Source of the DNA: Hydrogenophaga sp.
GTDB lineage: Bacteria > Pseudomonadota > Gammaproteobacteria > Burkholderiales > Burkholderiaceae_C
Length of the DNA: 64,000 bases
Direction: 5' to 3'
NCBI RefSeq assembly: GCF_025699295.1
Contig: NZ_JAILWB010000005.1
Span: forward strand, 186,001 to 250,000
Part shown: positions 33,272-43,612 of the stretch, one piece after another
Layout of the letters: each line of letters starts with the position of its first letter
How positions within the stretch are numbered: the first letter of the stretch is position 1
The notes under the pieces: generated by a model
Told to the model about the DNA's origin: nothing
What the model saw: the letters and a program-made list of their open reading frames with translations, nothing else
The model's database searches: none
Program-made: the position numbers and the translations under genes

Positions 33272-34252
33272 ATGAACCCCCATTCCAGACGCCACATCCT
33301 GCACGCGGCCCTGCTGCTGCTCACGCTGGGCGGCGCCACGACCCAGGCCCTGGCCCAGGCCTGGCCGAACAAGCCCGTGCGCATGGTCGTGCCGGTCGGC
33401 CCCGGCTCCGCGCCCGACGTGATCGCCCGCATCGTCGGCGAGAAGCTCGCCGCCGCCTGGGGCCAGGGCGTGGTGGTGGACAACCGCCCCGGCGCGGGCG
33501 GCATTCCCGGCATGTCGACGCTGGCGCGTTCCGCGCCCGACGGCTACACCATCGGCTTCGTACCCGCTGCCATGGGCACCATCACGCCGCTGGTATTCAA
33601 GAACCCGCAGTTCAACCCCGACACCGACCTCAGCGCGGTCGCGACGGTGGGCATCAGCCCGCTGATGCTGGTGGTGCCCACGGCCAGCGGCATCCGGTCC
33701 ATGGCCGATCTGGCCCGGCACGCCAAGGCCCATGCCGGCCAGGTGAACTTCGCCGCGCCGCAGCTCAATTCGCTGCCGCACCTGGCCGGCGAGATGGTCA
33801 GCAAGGCCGGCGGCATGGGCATGTTCACCGTGCCCTACCGCACGCCGCCCGAGGCCGTGGCCGCCGTGCTCGCGGGCGACGCGCTGCTCACGGTGGACGG
33901 CGTGCCCAGCCTGCTGCCGCATGTGAAGTCGGGCCGCCTGCATGCCATCGGCGTGACCTCGGCCCAGCGCCTGCCCGGCATAGACGTGGCCCCCGTGGCG
34001 GACACCTACCCCGGCTACGAGGCCATCGGCTGGTTCCAGATCATCGTGCCCGCGGGCACGCCAGCGGCCATCGTCGACCGCATCAACGCCGACGTGAACC
34101 GCATCACCGCCTCGCCCGAGGTCACCACCCGCATGGCCGACCTGGGTGTGTACCCGCGCCAGGACAGCGTGGCTGCGGCCCGCGCCTTCTTCGTGCAGCA
34201 GCAAGGCGCGATGAAGCGCCTGGTGAACGAACTCGGCGTGCAGCCGCAGTAG
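33272..34252 (+). CDS. Bug/TctC-type tripartite tricarboxylate transporter receptor
   Basis: The 326-residue secreted receptor begins MNPHSRRHILHAALLLLTLG with cleavage likely after ALAQ. Family motifs are AWPNKPVRMVVPVGPGSAPD, VVVDNRPGAGGIPGMSTLAR, SAPDGYTIGFVP and WFQIIVPAGTPAAIVDRINA. GGAGAC lies upstream of the ATG. It is the first gene of a plus-strand catabolic operon and is likely to present the operon's carboxylic-acid substrate to an unlinked TctAB-type permease. Confidence 0.92.
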   Translation: MNPHSRRHILHAALLLLTLGGATTQALAQAWPNKPVRMVVPVGPGSAPDVIARIVGEKLAAAWGQGVVVDNRPGAGGIPGMSTLARSAPDGYTIGFVPAAMGTITPLVFKNPQFNPDTDLSAVATVGISPLMLVVPTASGIRSMADLARHAKAHAGQVNFAAPQLNSLPHLAGEMVSKAGGMGMFTVPYRTPPEAVAAVLAGDALLTVDGVPSLLPHVKSGRLHAIGVTSAQRLPGIDVAPVADTYPGYEAIGWFQIIVPAGTPAAIVDRINADVNRITASPEVTTRMADLGVYPRQDSVAAARAFFVQQQGAMKRLVNELGVQPQ

Positions 34253-34344
34253 CCCCTTCCTTTTCCTCAAGACCCGATGGCACCGGTGCAGCCCGTGCCC
34301 GGGGCGAACACACCCCTTCACACCCGAGACAGGAGCACCCCACC

Positions 34345-35118
34345 ATGACCCCACGCAAGAAAGCCCTCGTCACCGGCGGCGGCACCGGCATCGGCCGCAG
34401 CGCCGTGCTGGCCCTCGCCAAAGCCGGCTACGACGTGGCCATCAACTACGCTTCCAGCGCCAAAGCCGCGCAGGCGGTGGCCGAAGAAGCCCAGGCGCTG
34501 GGCGCGCAGACGATGCTGCTGCAGTGCGATGTGAGCGACGACGCTGCCGTGCGCCAGATGCTCGCGATGGTGGGCGAGGCCTTCGGCCACCTGGACGCGC
34601 TGGTCAACAACGCCGGCACCACCGCCACCTGGAAGGTGAAGGACCTGGAGAGCCTGGACATGGCCGCCTGGGACCGCACCTTCGCGGTCAACGTGCGCGG
34701 CAACTTCCAGGTCAGCCGCGCGTCCGTGCCGTTGCTGCGCAAGAGCAAGGAAGGCGGTGGCGAGCCCTGCATCGTCAACACCGCGAGCATCGTGGGCCTG
34801 CGCCCCGGCCCGCAGCCGCCACCCTACGCCGCGAGCAAGGCCGCGGTGGTGAGCCTCACGAAGATGCTGGCCTGGAACCTCGGCCCGGACATCCGCGTGA
34901 ACGCGGTGGCGCCGGGCTGGATGGAGGGCGACTGGATGGAACGCATGCTGGGCGACAAGTACGACGCGCTCATGGGTGCGCGCGCCAAGGCCACGCCGCT
35001 CAAGCGCTGCGTCACCGCCGACGACGTGGCCGAGGTGATGCTCAACCTGATCCAGGGCATGCGCTTCGTCACCGGTGAAGTGGTCGTCATCGACGGCGGC
35101 TTCACGAGTTCGACCTGA
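34345..35118 (+). CDS. SDR family oxidoreductase
   Basis: The 257-residue classical short-chain dehydrogenase has the cofactor motif VTGGGTGIGRS (residues 9-19), NNAG, the catalytic Ser in IVNTASIVG and the YxxxK pair in PPPYAASKAA. The C-terminal GEVVVIDGGF is the normal ending. Residues after the second strand (NYASSAKAAQ) suggest NADP(H) preference as in FabG-like enzymes, which is weak evidence. It lies between a Bug receptor and an aryl-acid AMP ligase and may oxidise or reduce a ring or side-chain alcohol/ketone in the same pathway. Confidence 0.9.
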   Translation: MTPRKKALVTGGGTGIGRSAVLALAKAGYDVAINYASSAKAAQAVAEEAQALGAQTMLLQCDVSDDAAVRQMLAMVGEAFGHLDALVNNAGTTATWKVKDLESLDMAAWDRTFAVNVRGNFQVSRASVPLLRKSKEGGGEPCIVNTASIVGLRPGPQPPPYAASKAAVVSLTKMLAWNLGPDIRVNAVAPGWMEGDWMERMLGDKYDALMGARAKATPLKRCVTADDVAEVMLNLIQGMRFVTGEVVVIDGGFTSST

Positions 35119-35145
35119 TCACGACGACACCCGAGGAGATCCACC

Positions 35146-36810
35146 ATGCTTGAAGGATTCGTTCCCTTCCCCCCCGAGTACGCCGCGCGCTACCGCGCCA
35201 GGGGCTACTGGCAGGACCGCTCGCTGGCGCAGGAGTTCGATGCCGTGTTCAAGCGCTACGCCGACCGGGTGGCGCTGATCGACGGTGACCTGAGCTACAC
35301 CTACGCCGAGCTCGACCGCGTCACCACCAACCTGGCGCTGAACCTGCTGGAACTCGGCCTGCGGCCGCTGGACCGCGTCGTGCCCACGCTGCCCAACGTG
35401 CACGAGTTCGTGGTGCTGTACTTCGCGCTGCAGAAGATTGGCTGCATCCCGATCGCCGCGCTGGTCACGCACCGCTACGCCGAAATCAGCCAGTTCGTGA
35501 ACCTCTCGGGCGCGACCACCTGCGTCTACCCGGACGCCGCGGGCGACTTCGCCTTCGCGCCGGTGATCACCCGCGTGCAGGCCGAGAACCCGTCGCTGAA
35601 GTTCCGCATCGTGCTGGGCGAGGCCGGCGCGGGCGAGGTCTCGCTGCGCGAGCTGATCCACAGGCCGGCCACCCTGCCGGCCTCGCGCCTGTCCGAGATC
35701 GCCATCGACCCGACCGACCCGTGCATCTTCCAGCTCTCGGGCGGCACCACCGGCATTCCCAAGCTGATTCCGCGCACCAACAACGACTACGCCTACAACT
35801 CGAAGGTGGCGGCCGACATGTGCGAGATCGACGCCGAGTCGGTGCTGCTGCTGGTGTTGCCGATCGCGCACAACCTGCCGCTGGCCTGCCCCGGCATCCA
35901 GGGCTTCCTGTTCAAGGGCGCCAAGGTCGTGCTGCACGCGAACACCCGACCGGCCGACATGTTCGCGCTGATCCAGAAGCACAAGGTCACGCACCTGAAG
36001 GTGGTGCCCGCGCTGCTGATCCGCCTGATCAACGACGAGGCCGCCGGGCAGTACGACCTCTCCAGCCTGCGGCTGATCCAGAGCGGCGGGCAGCGCATGC
36101 AACCCGAGGTGCGTGCGAAGACGCGTGCGCTGATCCCCGGCGTGTTCGTGCAGGAGAACTTCGGCATGTCCGAAGGCACGCTGATGTTCGTGCGCGCCGA
36201 TGACCCCGAAGAGGTGAAGCTCGAAACCTGTGGTCGCCCGGTGTGCGACGACGACGAAGTGCTGCTGCTCGACGACGACGGCCGCGTCGTGCCCGATGGC
36301 GAGGTGGGCGAATTCACCGTGCGCGGCCCCTACACGCTGCGCGGCTACTTCGGCGTGCCCGAGTACAACGCGCGCCAGTTCACGCCCGATGGCTTCTACC
36401 GCTCCGGCGACCTGATGCGCAAGCACGCATCAGGCAACTACATCGTCGAGGGCCGCAAGAAGGACCTGATCAACCGCGGTGGCGAAAAGATCAGCGCCGA
36501 GGAGGTGGAGAACCTGATCCTGATGCACCCCGCGGTGCAGAACGTCGCCTGCGTGCCCATGCCCGACGCCAACCTGGGCGAGCGCATGTGCGCCTTCGTG
36601 ATCCTCAAGCCCGGCCATGAGCTGCACCTGAAGGAGCTCGTCGGCTTCCTGCTCACCAAGGAGATCGCCAAGTTCAAGCTGCCCGAACGGCTGGAGGTGC
36701 TGCCGGACTTCCCGGTCTCCACCTTCGGCAAGGTCTCCAAGAAGGCGCTCGGCGAGCTGATCGCCCGCAAGCACGCGGAAGAAGAAGCCGCCCGCCGCAT
36801 CCCCCACTGA
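35146..36810 (+). CDS. AMP-dependent aryl-acid ligase (EntE/DhbE-like)
   Basis: The 554-residue enzyme resembles 2,3-dihydroxybenzoate- and salicylate-activating ligases along its whole length: N-terminal PEYAARYRARGYWQD, P-loop LSGGTTGIPKLIPRT (197-211), AHNLPLACPG (241-250), the hinge YRSGDLMRK, EGRKKDLINRGGEKIS, and a C-terminal Lys in FGKVSKKAL. His242-Asn243 match the EntE His-Asn pair that contacts the 2-hydroxyl side of the aryl acid, while the EntE serine region is Ala/Cys here. No siderophore genes are nearby; thiolase and hydratase genes are. I infer an aryl-CoA ligase for a catabolic (hydroxy)benzoate-like acid. Confidence 0.85.
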   Translation: MLEGFVPFPPEYAARYRARGYWQDRSLAQEFDAVFKRYADRVALIDGDLSYTYAELDRVTTNLALNLLELGLRPLDRVVPTLPNVHEFVVLYFALQKIGCIPIAALVTHRYAEISQFVNLSGATTCVYPDAAGDFAFAPVITRVQAENPSLKFRIVLGEAGAGEVSLRELIHRPATLPASRLSEIAIDPTDPCIFQLSGGTTGIPKLIPRTNNDYAYNSKVAADMCEIDAESVLLLVLPIAHNLPLACPGIQGFLFKGAKVVLHANTRPADMFALIQKHKVTHLKVVPALLIRLINDEAAGQYDLSSLRLIQSGGQRMQPEVRAKTRALIPGVFVQENFGMSEGTLMFVRADDPEEVKLETCGRPVCDDDEVLLLDDDGRVVPDGEVGEFTVRGPYTLRGYFGVPEYNARQFTPDGFYRSGDLMRKHASGNYIVEGRKKDLINRGGEKISAEEVENLILMHPAVQNVACVPMPDANLGERMCAFVILKPGHELHLKELVGFLLTKEIAKFKLPERLEVLPDFPVSTFGKVSKKALGELIARKHAEEEAARRIPH

Positions 36811-36830
36811 ACACCACAAGAGAAACCGCC

Positions 36831-37673
36831 ATGCGCATCATCGACCTGCACTGCTACCCCGGCACGCCCACCTGGATCGAATCCCAGGGCCCCTACCCCG
36901 CCGAGCTGGCCCGCTACTGGAAACGCGACTGGGTGGGCAAGAGTGAAGAAGACGTGATCGCCGAGTTCACCGGCGCCGGCGTCGAAGCCTGCCTGGTGGC
37001 CCTGGACCTGGAGACCACCGTGGCCGCACCGCCCTGCACCAACGAGTACGTGCACGGCATGTGGAAGCGGCATCCGCAGCGCGTCATCCAGTGCTGGGGC
37101 GCGGTGGAACCGGCCAAGGGCGAGATCGCGATGATCCAGGCCCGCAAGGCGATCAAGGAGCTCGGCTTCATCGGCTTTCACTTCCACCCGATCATGCAGC
37201 ACTTCGCCGTAAGCGACAGTCGCTACTACCCGCTGTTCGAGGAGATCAACGCCATGGGCGCGGCGGTGATGATCGACGTCGGCACCACCGGCATGGGCGC
37301 CGGCATGCCCGGCGGCAACGGTGCGCTGGTGCGCCACGCCCACCCCGAGCACATCGATCAGCTCGCGGCCGATTTCCCGAACCTGAAGATCATCATGGCC
37401 CACCCCGGCTGGCCCTGGGTGGACGAGACCACCGCCGTGGCGCTGCACAAGGGCAACGTGTACTGGGAGATGTCGGGCTGGGCGCCCAAACATTTCCCGG
37501 GCAACCTGAAGGTGGACATCCGGGGCCGCCTGCAGGACAAGATCATGTTCGGCAGCGACTACCCCAGCCTGCCCTACGAGCGCATCCTGCGCGAGTGGGA
37601 CGAGCTGGGCTACAAGCCGGAAGTGATGGAGAAGATCATGCATGGCAATGCCGAGAGGGTGCTGGGCCTGTGA
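36831..37673 (+). CDS. amidohydrolase family protein with altered HxH motif
   Basis: The 280-residue protein is an Amidohydrolase_2 (PF04909) TIM barrel: IDLHCYPG at the N-terminus, [34 protein letters not shown] and the C-terminal [10 protein letters not shown]. The usual metal-binding HxH is His7-x-Tyr9 here, so one classical ligand is missing, while the later His and the Asp of GSDYP remain. Members include ring-carboxylate decarboxylases and hydrolases/hydratases of ring-cleavage products. It lies between the aryl-acid ligase and the thiolase (2-base gap to the latter) and probably acts on a pathway intermediate, metal dependence uncertain. Confidence 0.82.
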   Translation: MRIIDLHCYPGTPTWIESQGPYPAELARYWKRDWVGKSEEDVIAEFTGAGVEACLVALDLETTVAAPPCTNEYVHGMWKRHPQRVIQCWGAVEPAKGEIAMIQARKAIKELGFIGFHFHPIMQHFAVSDSRYYPLFEEINAMGAAVMIDVGTTGMGAGMPGGNGALVRHAHPEHIDQLAADFPNLKIIMAHPGWPWVDETTAVALHKGNVYWEMSGWAPKHFPGNLKVDIRGRLQDKIMFGSDYPSLPYERILREWDELGYKPEVMEKIMHGNAERVLGL

Positions 37674-37675
37674 CC

Positions 37676-38886
<1,211 letters not shown>

Positions 38887-38890
<4 letters not shown>

Positions 38891-39693
38891 GCGCGCCCCT
38901 GCTTGTCGTGCGGCGCGGCCACGTCGCGCTGCTCACGCTCAACCGGCCAGACACCCGCAACGCCTTGAGCGGCGAGGCCATGTTCGCCGCGTTCGAGCAG
39001 ACCTTCGCCGAACTGAACGCCGACATGGGCGTGCGCGTGGCCATCCTCACCGGCGCGGGCACGGCTTTCTGCTCGGGCGGCAATGTGGCCGAGATGCGCG
39101 AGCGCACCGGCATGTTCGCCGGCTCACCCGCCGAAATTGCCGAACGCTACCGCGACGGTATCCAGCGCATTCCGCGCGCCTTCGAGGCGCTGCAGGTGCC
39201 CATCATCGCGGCGGTCAACGGGCCGGCCATCGGCGCCGGAAACGACCTGGCCTGCATGTGCGACCTGCGCATCGCCTCCAGCACCGCGCGCTTTGCCGAG
39301 AGCTTCGTGAAGGTCGGCATCGTGCCCGGCGACGGTGGCTGCTGGCTGCTGCCGCGCGTGATCGGCCACGCGCGCGCGGCCGAGATGGCGCTCACCGGCG
39401 ACACCATCGACGCCGAAGAGGCCCTGCGTTTCGGCCTGGTCTCGCGCGTGGTCGCGCCCGAGGCGCTGCTCGACGAGGCCATGCGCCTGGCCGGGCGCAT
39501 CGCGGCCAACCCGCCACAGGTGCTGCGCTGGACGCGGCAGCTGCTGCAGCAGGCGCGCACCGGCACGCTGGACGAAGCGCTGAACGCCGCCGGCCGGTTG
39601 CAGGGCCTGGCCCACCACACCGCCGACCACGCCGAGGCAGTGGCCGCCTTCTTCGAAAGACGCACGCCCACGTTCACCGGGGGCGCCGCATGA
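38887..39693 (+). CDS. enoyl-CoA hydratase/isomerase family protein
   Basis: The 268-residue crotonase has the oxyanion segment [17 protein letters not shown] (residues ~56-72) and [20 protein letters not shown]. The catalytic region reads [16 protein letters not shown], where the second oxyanion/acid region has GDGG, so the first standard crotonase Glu (of the QPE type) is not present. This subgroup often acts as hydratase or isomerase on branched or aromatic acyl-CoAs. The start and stop both overlap neighbours by four bases (ATGA), so thiolase and the two hydratases are co-translated. Confidence 0.87.
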
Positions 39694-40463
39694 GCGGCAT
39701 CCTGCTGGAGGAAAGGCCTTTCGATGGCGTGGCCCTGCTGCGCCTGAACCGGCCCACCGTGCTCAATGCGCTCAACCTCGACCTGCGCCACGCGCTCGCC
39801 GACGCCTTCCACCGGCTCGATGCCGATGCGCAGGTCCGCGCCATCGTGCTCGCCGGTGGCGAGCGCGCGTTCTGCGCCGGGGCCGACCTGACGGAGTACG
39901 TGGACGCCACGCCCACGGAGATCATGGAGCGCCGGATGGACCGGCTCTGGGACGCCATCGGCGCTTGCCGCAAGCCGGTGATTGCCGCCGTCAGGGGCCA
40001 CGCACTGGGCGGCGGCTGCGAGCTGGCGATGCACGCCGACATCCTCGTCGCCGGGCGCGGCGCGCGCTTCGGCCAGCCCGAGGTGAAGCTGGGGATCATG
40101 CCCGGGGGCGGCGCCACGCAACGCCTGACGCAGGCGGTGGGCAAGTTCGCCGCGCTCCACATCCTGCTGCGCGGCGAGCCCTTCAGCGCGGACGCGGCCC
40201 TGGCGATGGGCCTGGCGAGCGAGGTGGTGGACGACGAGCAGGTGGAGGCCCGCGCATTGCAGCTGGCCGGCGAGCTGGCGGCTCTGCCCGTGCAGGCGCT
40301 GCGCCTGATCAAGGAGGCGGTGCTGGAAGGGATGAGCAGCGGGCTGCAGAGCGGCCTGCGGTTCGAGCGGCGCTCTTTCCAGACCCTGTTCGCCACGCAA
40401 GACAAACACGAAGGCATGCGCGCCCGGCTGGAGAAGCGCGCGCCGAACTTCATCGGGAGCTGA
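39690..40463 (+). CDS. enoyl-CoA hydratase/isomerase family protein
   Basis: The 257-residue crotonase keeps a standard active site: AGGERAFCAGADLTEY, VRGHALGGGCELAMHADILV with the first oxyanion/Glu region, and FGQPEVKLGIMPGGGATQRL with a QPE glutamate. It is thus a good candidate for true trans-2-enoyl-CoA hydration, complementing the less standard paralogue directly upstream. It ends the block that began with the thiolase. A Bug receptor follows after 53 bases. Confidence 0.88.
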   Translation: MSGILLEERPFDGVALLRLNRPTVLNALNLDLRHALADAFHRLDADAQVRAIVLAGGERAFCAGADLTEYVDATPTEIMERRMDRLWDAIGACRKPVIAAVRGHALGGGCELAMHADILVAGRGARFGQPEVKLGIMPGGGATQRLTQAVGKFAALHILLRGEPFSADAALAMGLASEVVDDEQVEARALQLAGELAALPVQALRLIKEAVLEGMSSGLQSGLRFERRSFQTLFATQDKHEGMRARLEKRAPNFIGS

Positions 40464-40516
40464 TCGCCCGCGGCGCACGGGCGGCGACGACATTGACCAC
40501 CCACCAGGAGACCACC

Positions 40517-41497
40517 ATGACCAGACAACCCCTTCGCTCCCTCGTGACCGGCTTCGCGCTGGTCGCGCTGGCCACCAGCGCCGCGCACGCACAGGCCCCG
40601 GCGTATCCGAGCAAGCCCATCCGCCTGCTGGTCGGTTCGCCCCCGGGCGCGCCGTCGGACATCACGGCCCGGCTTTTCGCCGACCGCTTGTCGCAGCGCC
40701 TGGGCCAGAGCGTGATCGTGGAGAACCGTCCCGGCGCCGGCACCAGCCTGGCCGCCGGCGTGGTGGCGGCTGCCGAAGCCGACGGCCACACGCTGGGCGT
40801 CAGCCCGGACACCGTCGTCACGGTAAACCCGCTGGTCTATCCCAAGCTCAGCTTCGACGCGCGCAAGGACCTGATGAACATTTCGGTGCTGGCCAGCTTC
40901 ACCCAGATGCTGGTGTGCCACCCGAAAACCGGCGTGAAGACCGCGGCCGACCTGGTCGCCCGCGCGAAGGCAGGCCGCATGACCTACGGCTCGGGCGGTG
41001 CGGGCGTGCCGGGCCACCTGGCGGCCGAGATGTTCCTGCAGAACACCGGCGCCCGCATGGAACACATCGCCTACCGCGGCCCCGCCCCGGCCACCACCGC
41101 GGTGCTGGCCGGCGAGGTGGACTGCGGTTTCCTGGCGACGCCGACCGTGCTGCCGCACGTGACGGCCGGCAAGCTGACCGCGCTGGCCGTGTCGTCCGCC
41201 GAGCCCTCCGCGCTCGCGCCGGACGTGCCGACGCTGGCCAAAGCCCTCGACGACCCGAAGCTCGACATCAGCTTCAAGCTGGTGCTACAGGCGCCCCGGG
41301 ACCTGCCGGCACCGATTGCGGCGGCGCTCGAGCAAGCGGCGGGCGCCATCATGGCGGCCCCGGATGTGCGGACCCGGCTGCAGGCGCTGGACCTGCGCGG
41401 CGTGGGCAGCACGCGGCAGGCGGCCGAGGCCCAGGTGCGGGCCGACACCGCGCGCTGGGCGCCGGTGGTGAAGCAGCTGAACCTGAGCCTGGACTAG
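40517..41497 (+). CDS. Bug/TctC-type tripartite tricarboxylate transporter receptor
   Basis: The 326-residue secreted protein begins MTRQPLRSLVTGFALVALAT with cleavage after AHAQ. Family motifs are AYPSKPIRLLVGSPPGAPSD, VIVENRPGAGTSLAAGVVAA, EADGHTLGVSPDT and FKLVLQAPRDLPAPIAAALE. CAGGAGACC lies just upstream of the ATG. It ends the operon that starts with another Bug receptor at 33272 and is followed by an inverted repeat that may end the transcript. Confidence 0.92.
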   Translation: MTRQPLRSLVTGFALVALATSAAHAQAPAYPSKPIRLLVGSPPGAPSDITARLFADRLSQRLGQSVIVENRPGAGTSLAAGVVAAAEADGHTLGVSPDTVVTVNPLVYPKLSFDARKDLMNISVLASFTQMLVCHPKTGVKTAADLVARAKAGRMTYGSGGAGVPGHLAAEMFLQNTGARMEHIAYRGPAPATTAVLAGEVDCGFLATPTVLPHVTAGKLTALAVSSAEPSALAPDVPTLAKALDDPKLDISFKLVLQAPRDLPAPIAAALEQAAGAIMAAPDVRTRLQALDLRGVGSTRQAAEAQVRADTARWAPVVKQLNLSLD

Positions 41498-41546
41498 GGC
41501 CTGTTCACACTATTTTTCCCAGTGCGAAGGGGTTGAAAACAGGCCC
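41497..41546. terminator. Inverted repeat after the Bug gene, possible terminator
   Basis: GGGCCTGTT (41497-41505, its first G being the last base of the stop codon) pairs with AACAGGCCC (41538-41546) across a 32-base interval containing TATTTTTCCC. It lies between convergent genes and could serve both strands. The long loop and lack of a T-run after the stem make it only a moderate terminator candidate. Confidence 0.4.
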
Positions 41547-41567
41547 TAAGCGGCGCGCGCGCCGGAC

Positions 41568-42494
41568 CTACAGCGGCATGCCGGCGTTCGCTTCGCGCCG
41601 GTTGACCTCGTGGAACAGGCCGCGCAGCCAGCGGTGCCCGGGGTCGTTCTGCATGCGCCGGTGCCAGAACTGCTGCACCTCGATCACCGGCGGCTTGAAC
41701 GGCAGCGCGATGCGCCGGATCGGGATGTGCCGCTCCATCACGGTGGCGATGTCTTCGGGCACGGTGGCCACGAGATCGGTGCCGGGCAGCAGGGCGAGCA
41801 GGCTCATGAAGTGCGAGAGTTCCAGCGTCACGTGGCGCCGCCAGCCCTTGGTGTCGAGGTAGCGGTCGAGCATGTGCTCGCGACCGTCGGGCAGCACCAC
41901 CACGTGGCGCGCCGCCAGGTACTGCTTCTGCGTCATGCGCGACGGGCCTGGCCCCACGCGCGCGCAGGCAATGCAGGCGTACGAGGTCTTGAACAGGCCT
42001 TGCTGAAAGAAGCCGGCCTTCTTCAGGTCCGGGAAAAAGCCCACCGCCAGGTCGGCGTCGCCCGAGGCCAGCGCCTCGGCGGCGGCCTCGCGCGGCTTGG
42101 CGATGGCGCGCAGGCGCACCAGTGGTGCTTCGTGCCGCAGCCGCCGCAACACACCGGGCAGGAACGCCACCTCGCCGATGTCGGGCGTGAGGAGGGTGAA
42201 GCTGCGTTCGGCGCGCGCCGGGTCGAAGCGGGCCTGCTGCAGGATCTCGTGGTTGATCGTCTCCACCACGCGGTGCACCACGGGACCGAGCTCCAGCGCG
42301 CGCGGCGTCGGTTTCATCTGCGTGCCGGCGCGCACGAACAGCGCGTCGTCGAAGATCAGGCGCAGGCGCGCCAGGGCGGCGCTGGTGGCGGGCTGGCTCA
42401 GGCCCAGGATCTCGCCGGCGCGGCCCACGCTGCGCTGGCGCGAGAGGGCATCGAACACCACGAGCAGGTTCAGGTCGACATTCCGGATATCCAT
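41568..42494 (-). CDS. LysR family transcriptional regulator (NodD/NahR-like layout)
   Basis: The 308-residue regulator starts MDIRNVDLNLLVVFDALSRQ, the MxxxxVDLNLLxVFDAL opening typical of the NahR/NodD/LinR group of LysR proteins. The winged helix continues VGRAGEILGLSQPATSAALA, and the effector domain contains RSFTLLTPDIGEVAFLPGVL. It is divergent from the Bug receptor gene at 42623, and a perfect palindrome sits between them. It probably activates the receptor-amidohydrolase-dioxygenase-FAH-hydroxylase operon in response to an aromatic acid. Confidence 0.9.
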   Translation of the reverse strand: MDIRNVDLNLLVVFDALSRQRSVGRAGEILGLSQPATSAALARLRLIFDDALFVRAGTQMKPTPRALELGPVVHRVVETINHEILQQARFDPARAERSFTLLTPDIGEVAFLPGVLRRLRHEAPLVRLRAIAKPREAAAEALASGDADLAVGFFPDLKKAGFFQQGLFKTSYACIACARVGPGPSRMTQKQYLAARHVVVLPDGREHMLDRYLDTKGWRRHVTLELSHFMSLLALLPGTDLVATVPEDIATVMERHIPIRRIALPFKPPVIEVQQFWHRRMQNDPGHRWLRGLFHEVNRREANAGMPL

Positions 42495-42498
42495 GCCA

Positions 42499-42515
42499 TG
42501 GATTCTATGAATCCA
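42499..42515. promoter_or_regulatory. Perfect palindrome TGGATTCTATGAATCCA, candidate LysR operator
   Basis: Seven-base arms TGGATTC/GAATCCA flank TAT. The site begins 5 bases upstream of the LysR ATG and lies 108 bases before the divergent receptor ATG. It contains the T-N11-A spacing typical of LysR boxes. An operator role, including autoregulation, is inferred. Confidence 0.55.
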
Positions 42516-42622
42516 CGTCATCGTCTGTACAGATGGGGTTGCCCTGCCTAGCATCCGCCCTGCCTTCATTGCCACCGACGGCGCCGCACGCACGGCGACG
42601 CACCCTTTCAGGAGACAAATCC

Positions 42623-43594
42623 ATGCAACGCAGAGACTTCGCCCGCGCCGCCGCGCTGCTCCCCTTCGCCGGTACGCTGCGGGCACAAACCCCCGCCTGG
42701 CCGCAGCGCCCGGTGCGCTTCATCCTCTCGCAACCGGCTGGTGCCGGCCCCGACATCCTGGCGCGCTTTGTGGGCGACCAGCTGGGCCGCCTGTGGAACC
42801 AGGGCGTGGTGGTGGAGAACAAGCCCGGCGGCCAGAACGTGATCGGCGCGCAGGCGGCGGCGCGCGCGCCAGCGGACGGCTACACCTTCTACTACGCCAC
42901 CACCGCCGCGATGGTGACCAACGCCTTCACCTTCAAGTCCCTGCCCTACGACCCGGCGAAAGACTTCGCTCCCGTGCGCCTGGTGGGCCGCAGCCCGTTC
43001 CTGATCGCCGCCGCGAGCGACTTCCCTGCCAAGGACCTGGCCGAAGTGTTCGCGATGGCCAGGGCGAAACCCGGCACGGTGTCCATGGGCACCGAAGGCC
43101 CCAAGACCTTCTCCGGCATGCTGGCCGGCAGCGTCGCCGGCATGGCGGGTGTGCAGTTCAACCTGGTGCCCTACACCAAGGCACCCGAAGCCATTCAGGA
43201 CGTGATCGCTGGCCGCGTGCAGCTGGTGTGCCTGCCTGACGCCGCGCTCAGCGCCTTCCTCAAGAGCGGACAGCTGCGCGCGCTCGCCATCAGCACCGCG
43301 CAGCGCCAGCACGACAAACCCAACGTGCCGGCGCTGGCCGAGACCTTCCCTGGCTTCGAGTACACCGGCTGGAACGGTGTGTTCGCACCGGCGGGCACGC
43401 CGGCCGACGTGGTGGCGCGCGTGAACCGCGACCTGGAGACCGTGCTGCGCCAGCCCGAGGTGTCGCAACGCCTGGCGCAACTGGGCTCGCTGGCCGAGCA
43501 GAAGATGTCGGTGGCCGAATTCGACGCCTTCATGCGCGATGAGCGTGAGCGCTGGCGCGGGGTCATCAAGACCTTGGGCATCACCGCGGAGTAA
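42623..43594 (+). CDS. Bug/TctC-type receptor
   Basis: The 323-residue protein begins MQRRDFARAAALLPFAGTLR, a twin-arginine-like leader with cleavage near LRAQ. Bug motifs are AWPQRPVRFILSQPAGAGPD, VVVENKPGGQNVIGAQAAAR, APADGYTFYYAT and WNGVFAPAGTPADVVARVNR. CAGGAGAC precedes the ATG. It is the first gene of a plus-strand operon of ring-cleavage type enzymes and probably binds their aromatic or dicarboxylic substrate. Confidence 0.92.
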   Translation: MQRRDFARAAALLPFAGTLRAQTPAWPQRPVRFILSQPAGAGPDILARFVGDQLGRLWNQGVVVENKPGGQNVIGAQAAARAPADGYTFYYATTAAMVTNAFTFKSLPYDPAKDFAPVRLVGRSPFLIAAASDFPAKDLAEVFAMARAKPGTVSMGTEGPKTFSGMLAGSVAGMAGVQFNLVPYTKAPEAIQDVIAGRVQLVCLPDAALSAFLKSGQLRALAISTAQRQHDKPNVPALAETFPGFEYTGWNGVFAPAGTPADVVARVNRDLETVLRQPEVSQRLAQLGSLAEQKMSVAEFDAFMRDERERWRGVIKTLGITAE

Positions 43595-43612
43595 ACCAGC
43601 GTGCCGTCCGTG

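Noticed and set aside
35146..36810. Calling the AMP ligase a siderophore biosynthesis gene (entE).
   Set aside because: No isochorismatase, EntA/EntC or NRPS gene is nearby; all neighbours are catabolic.
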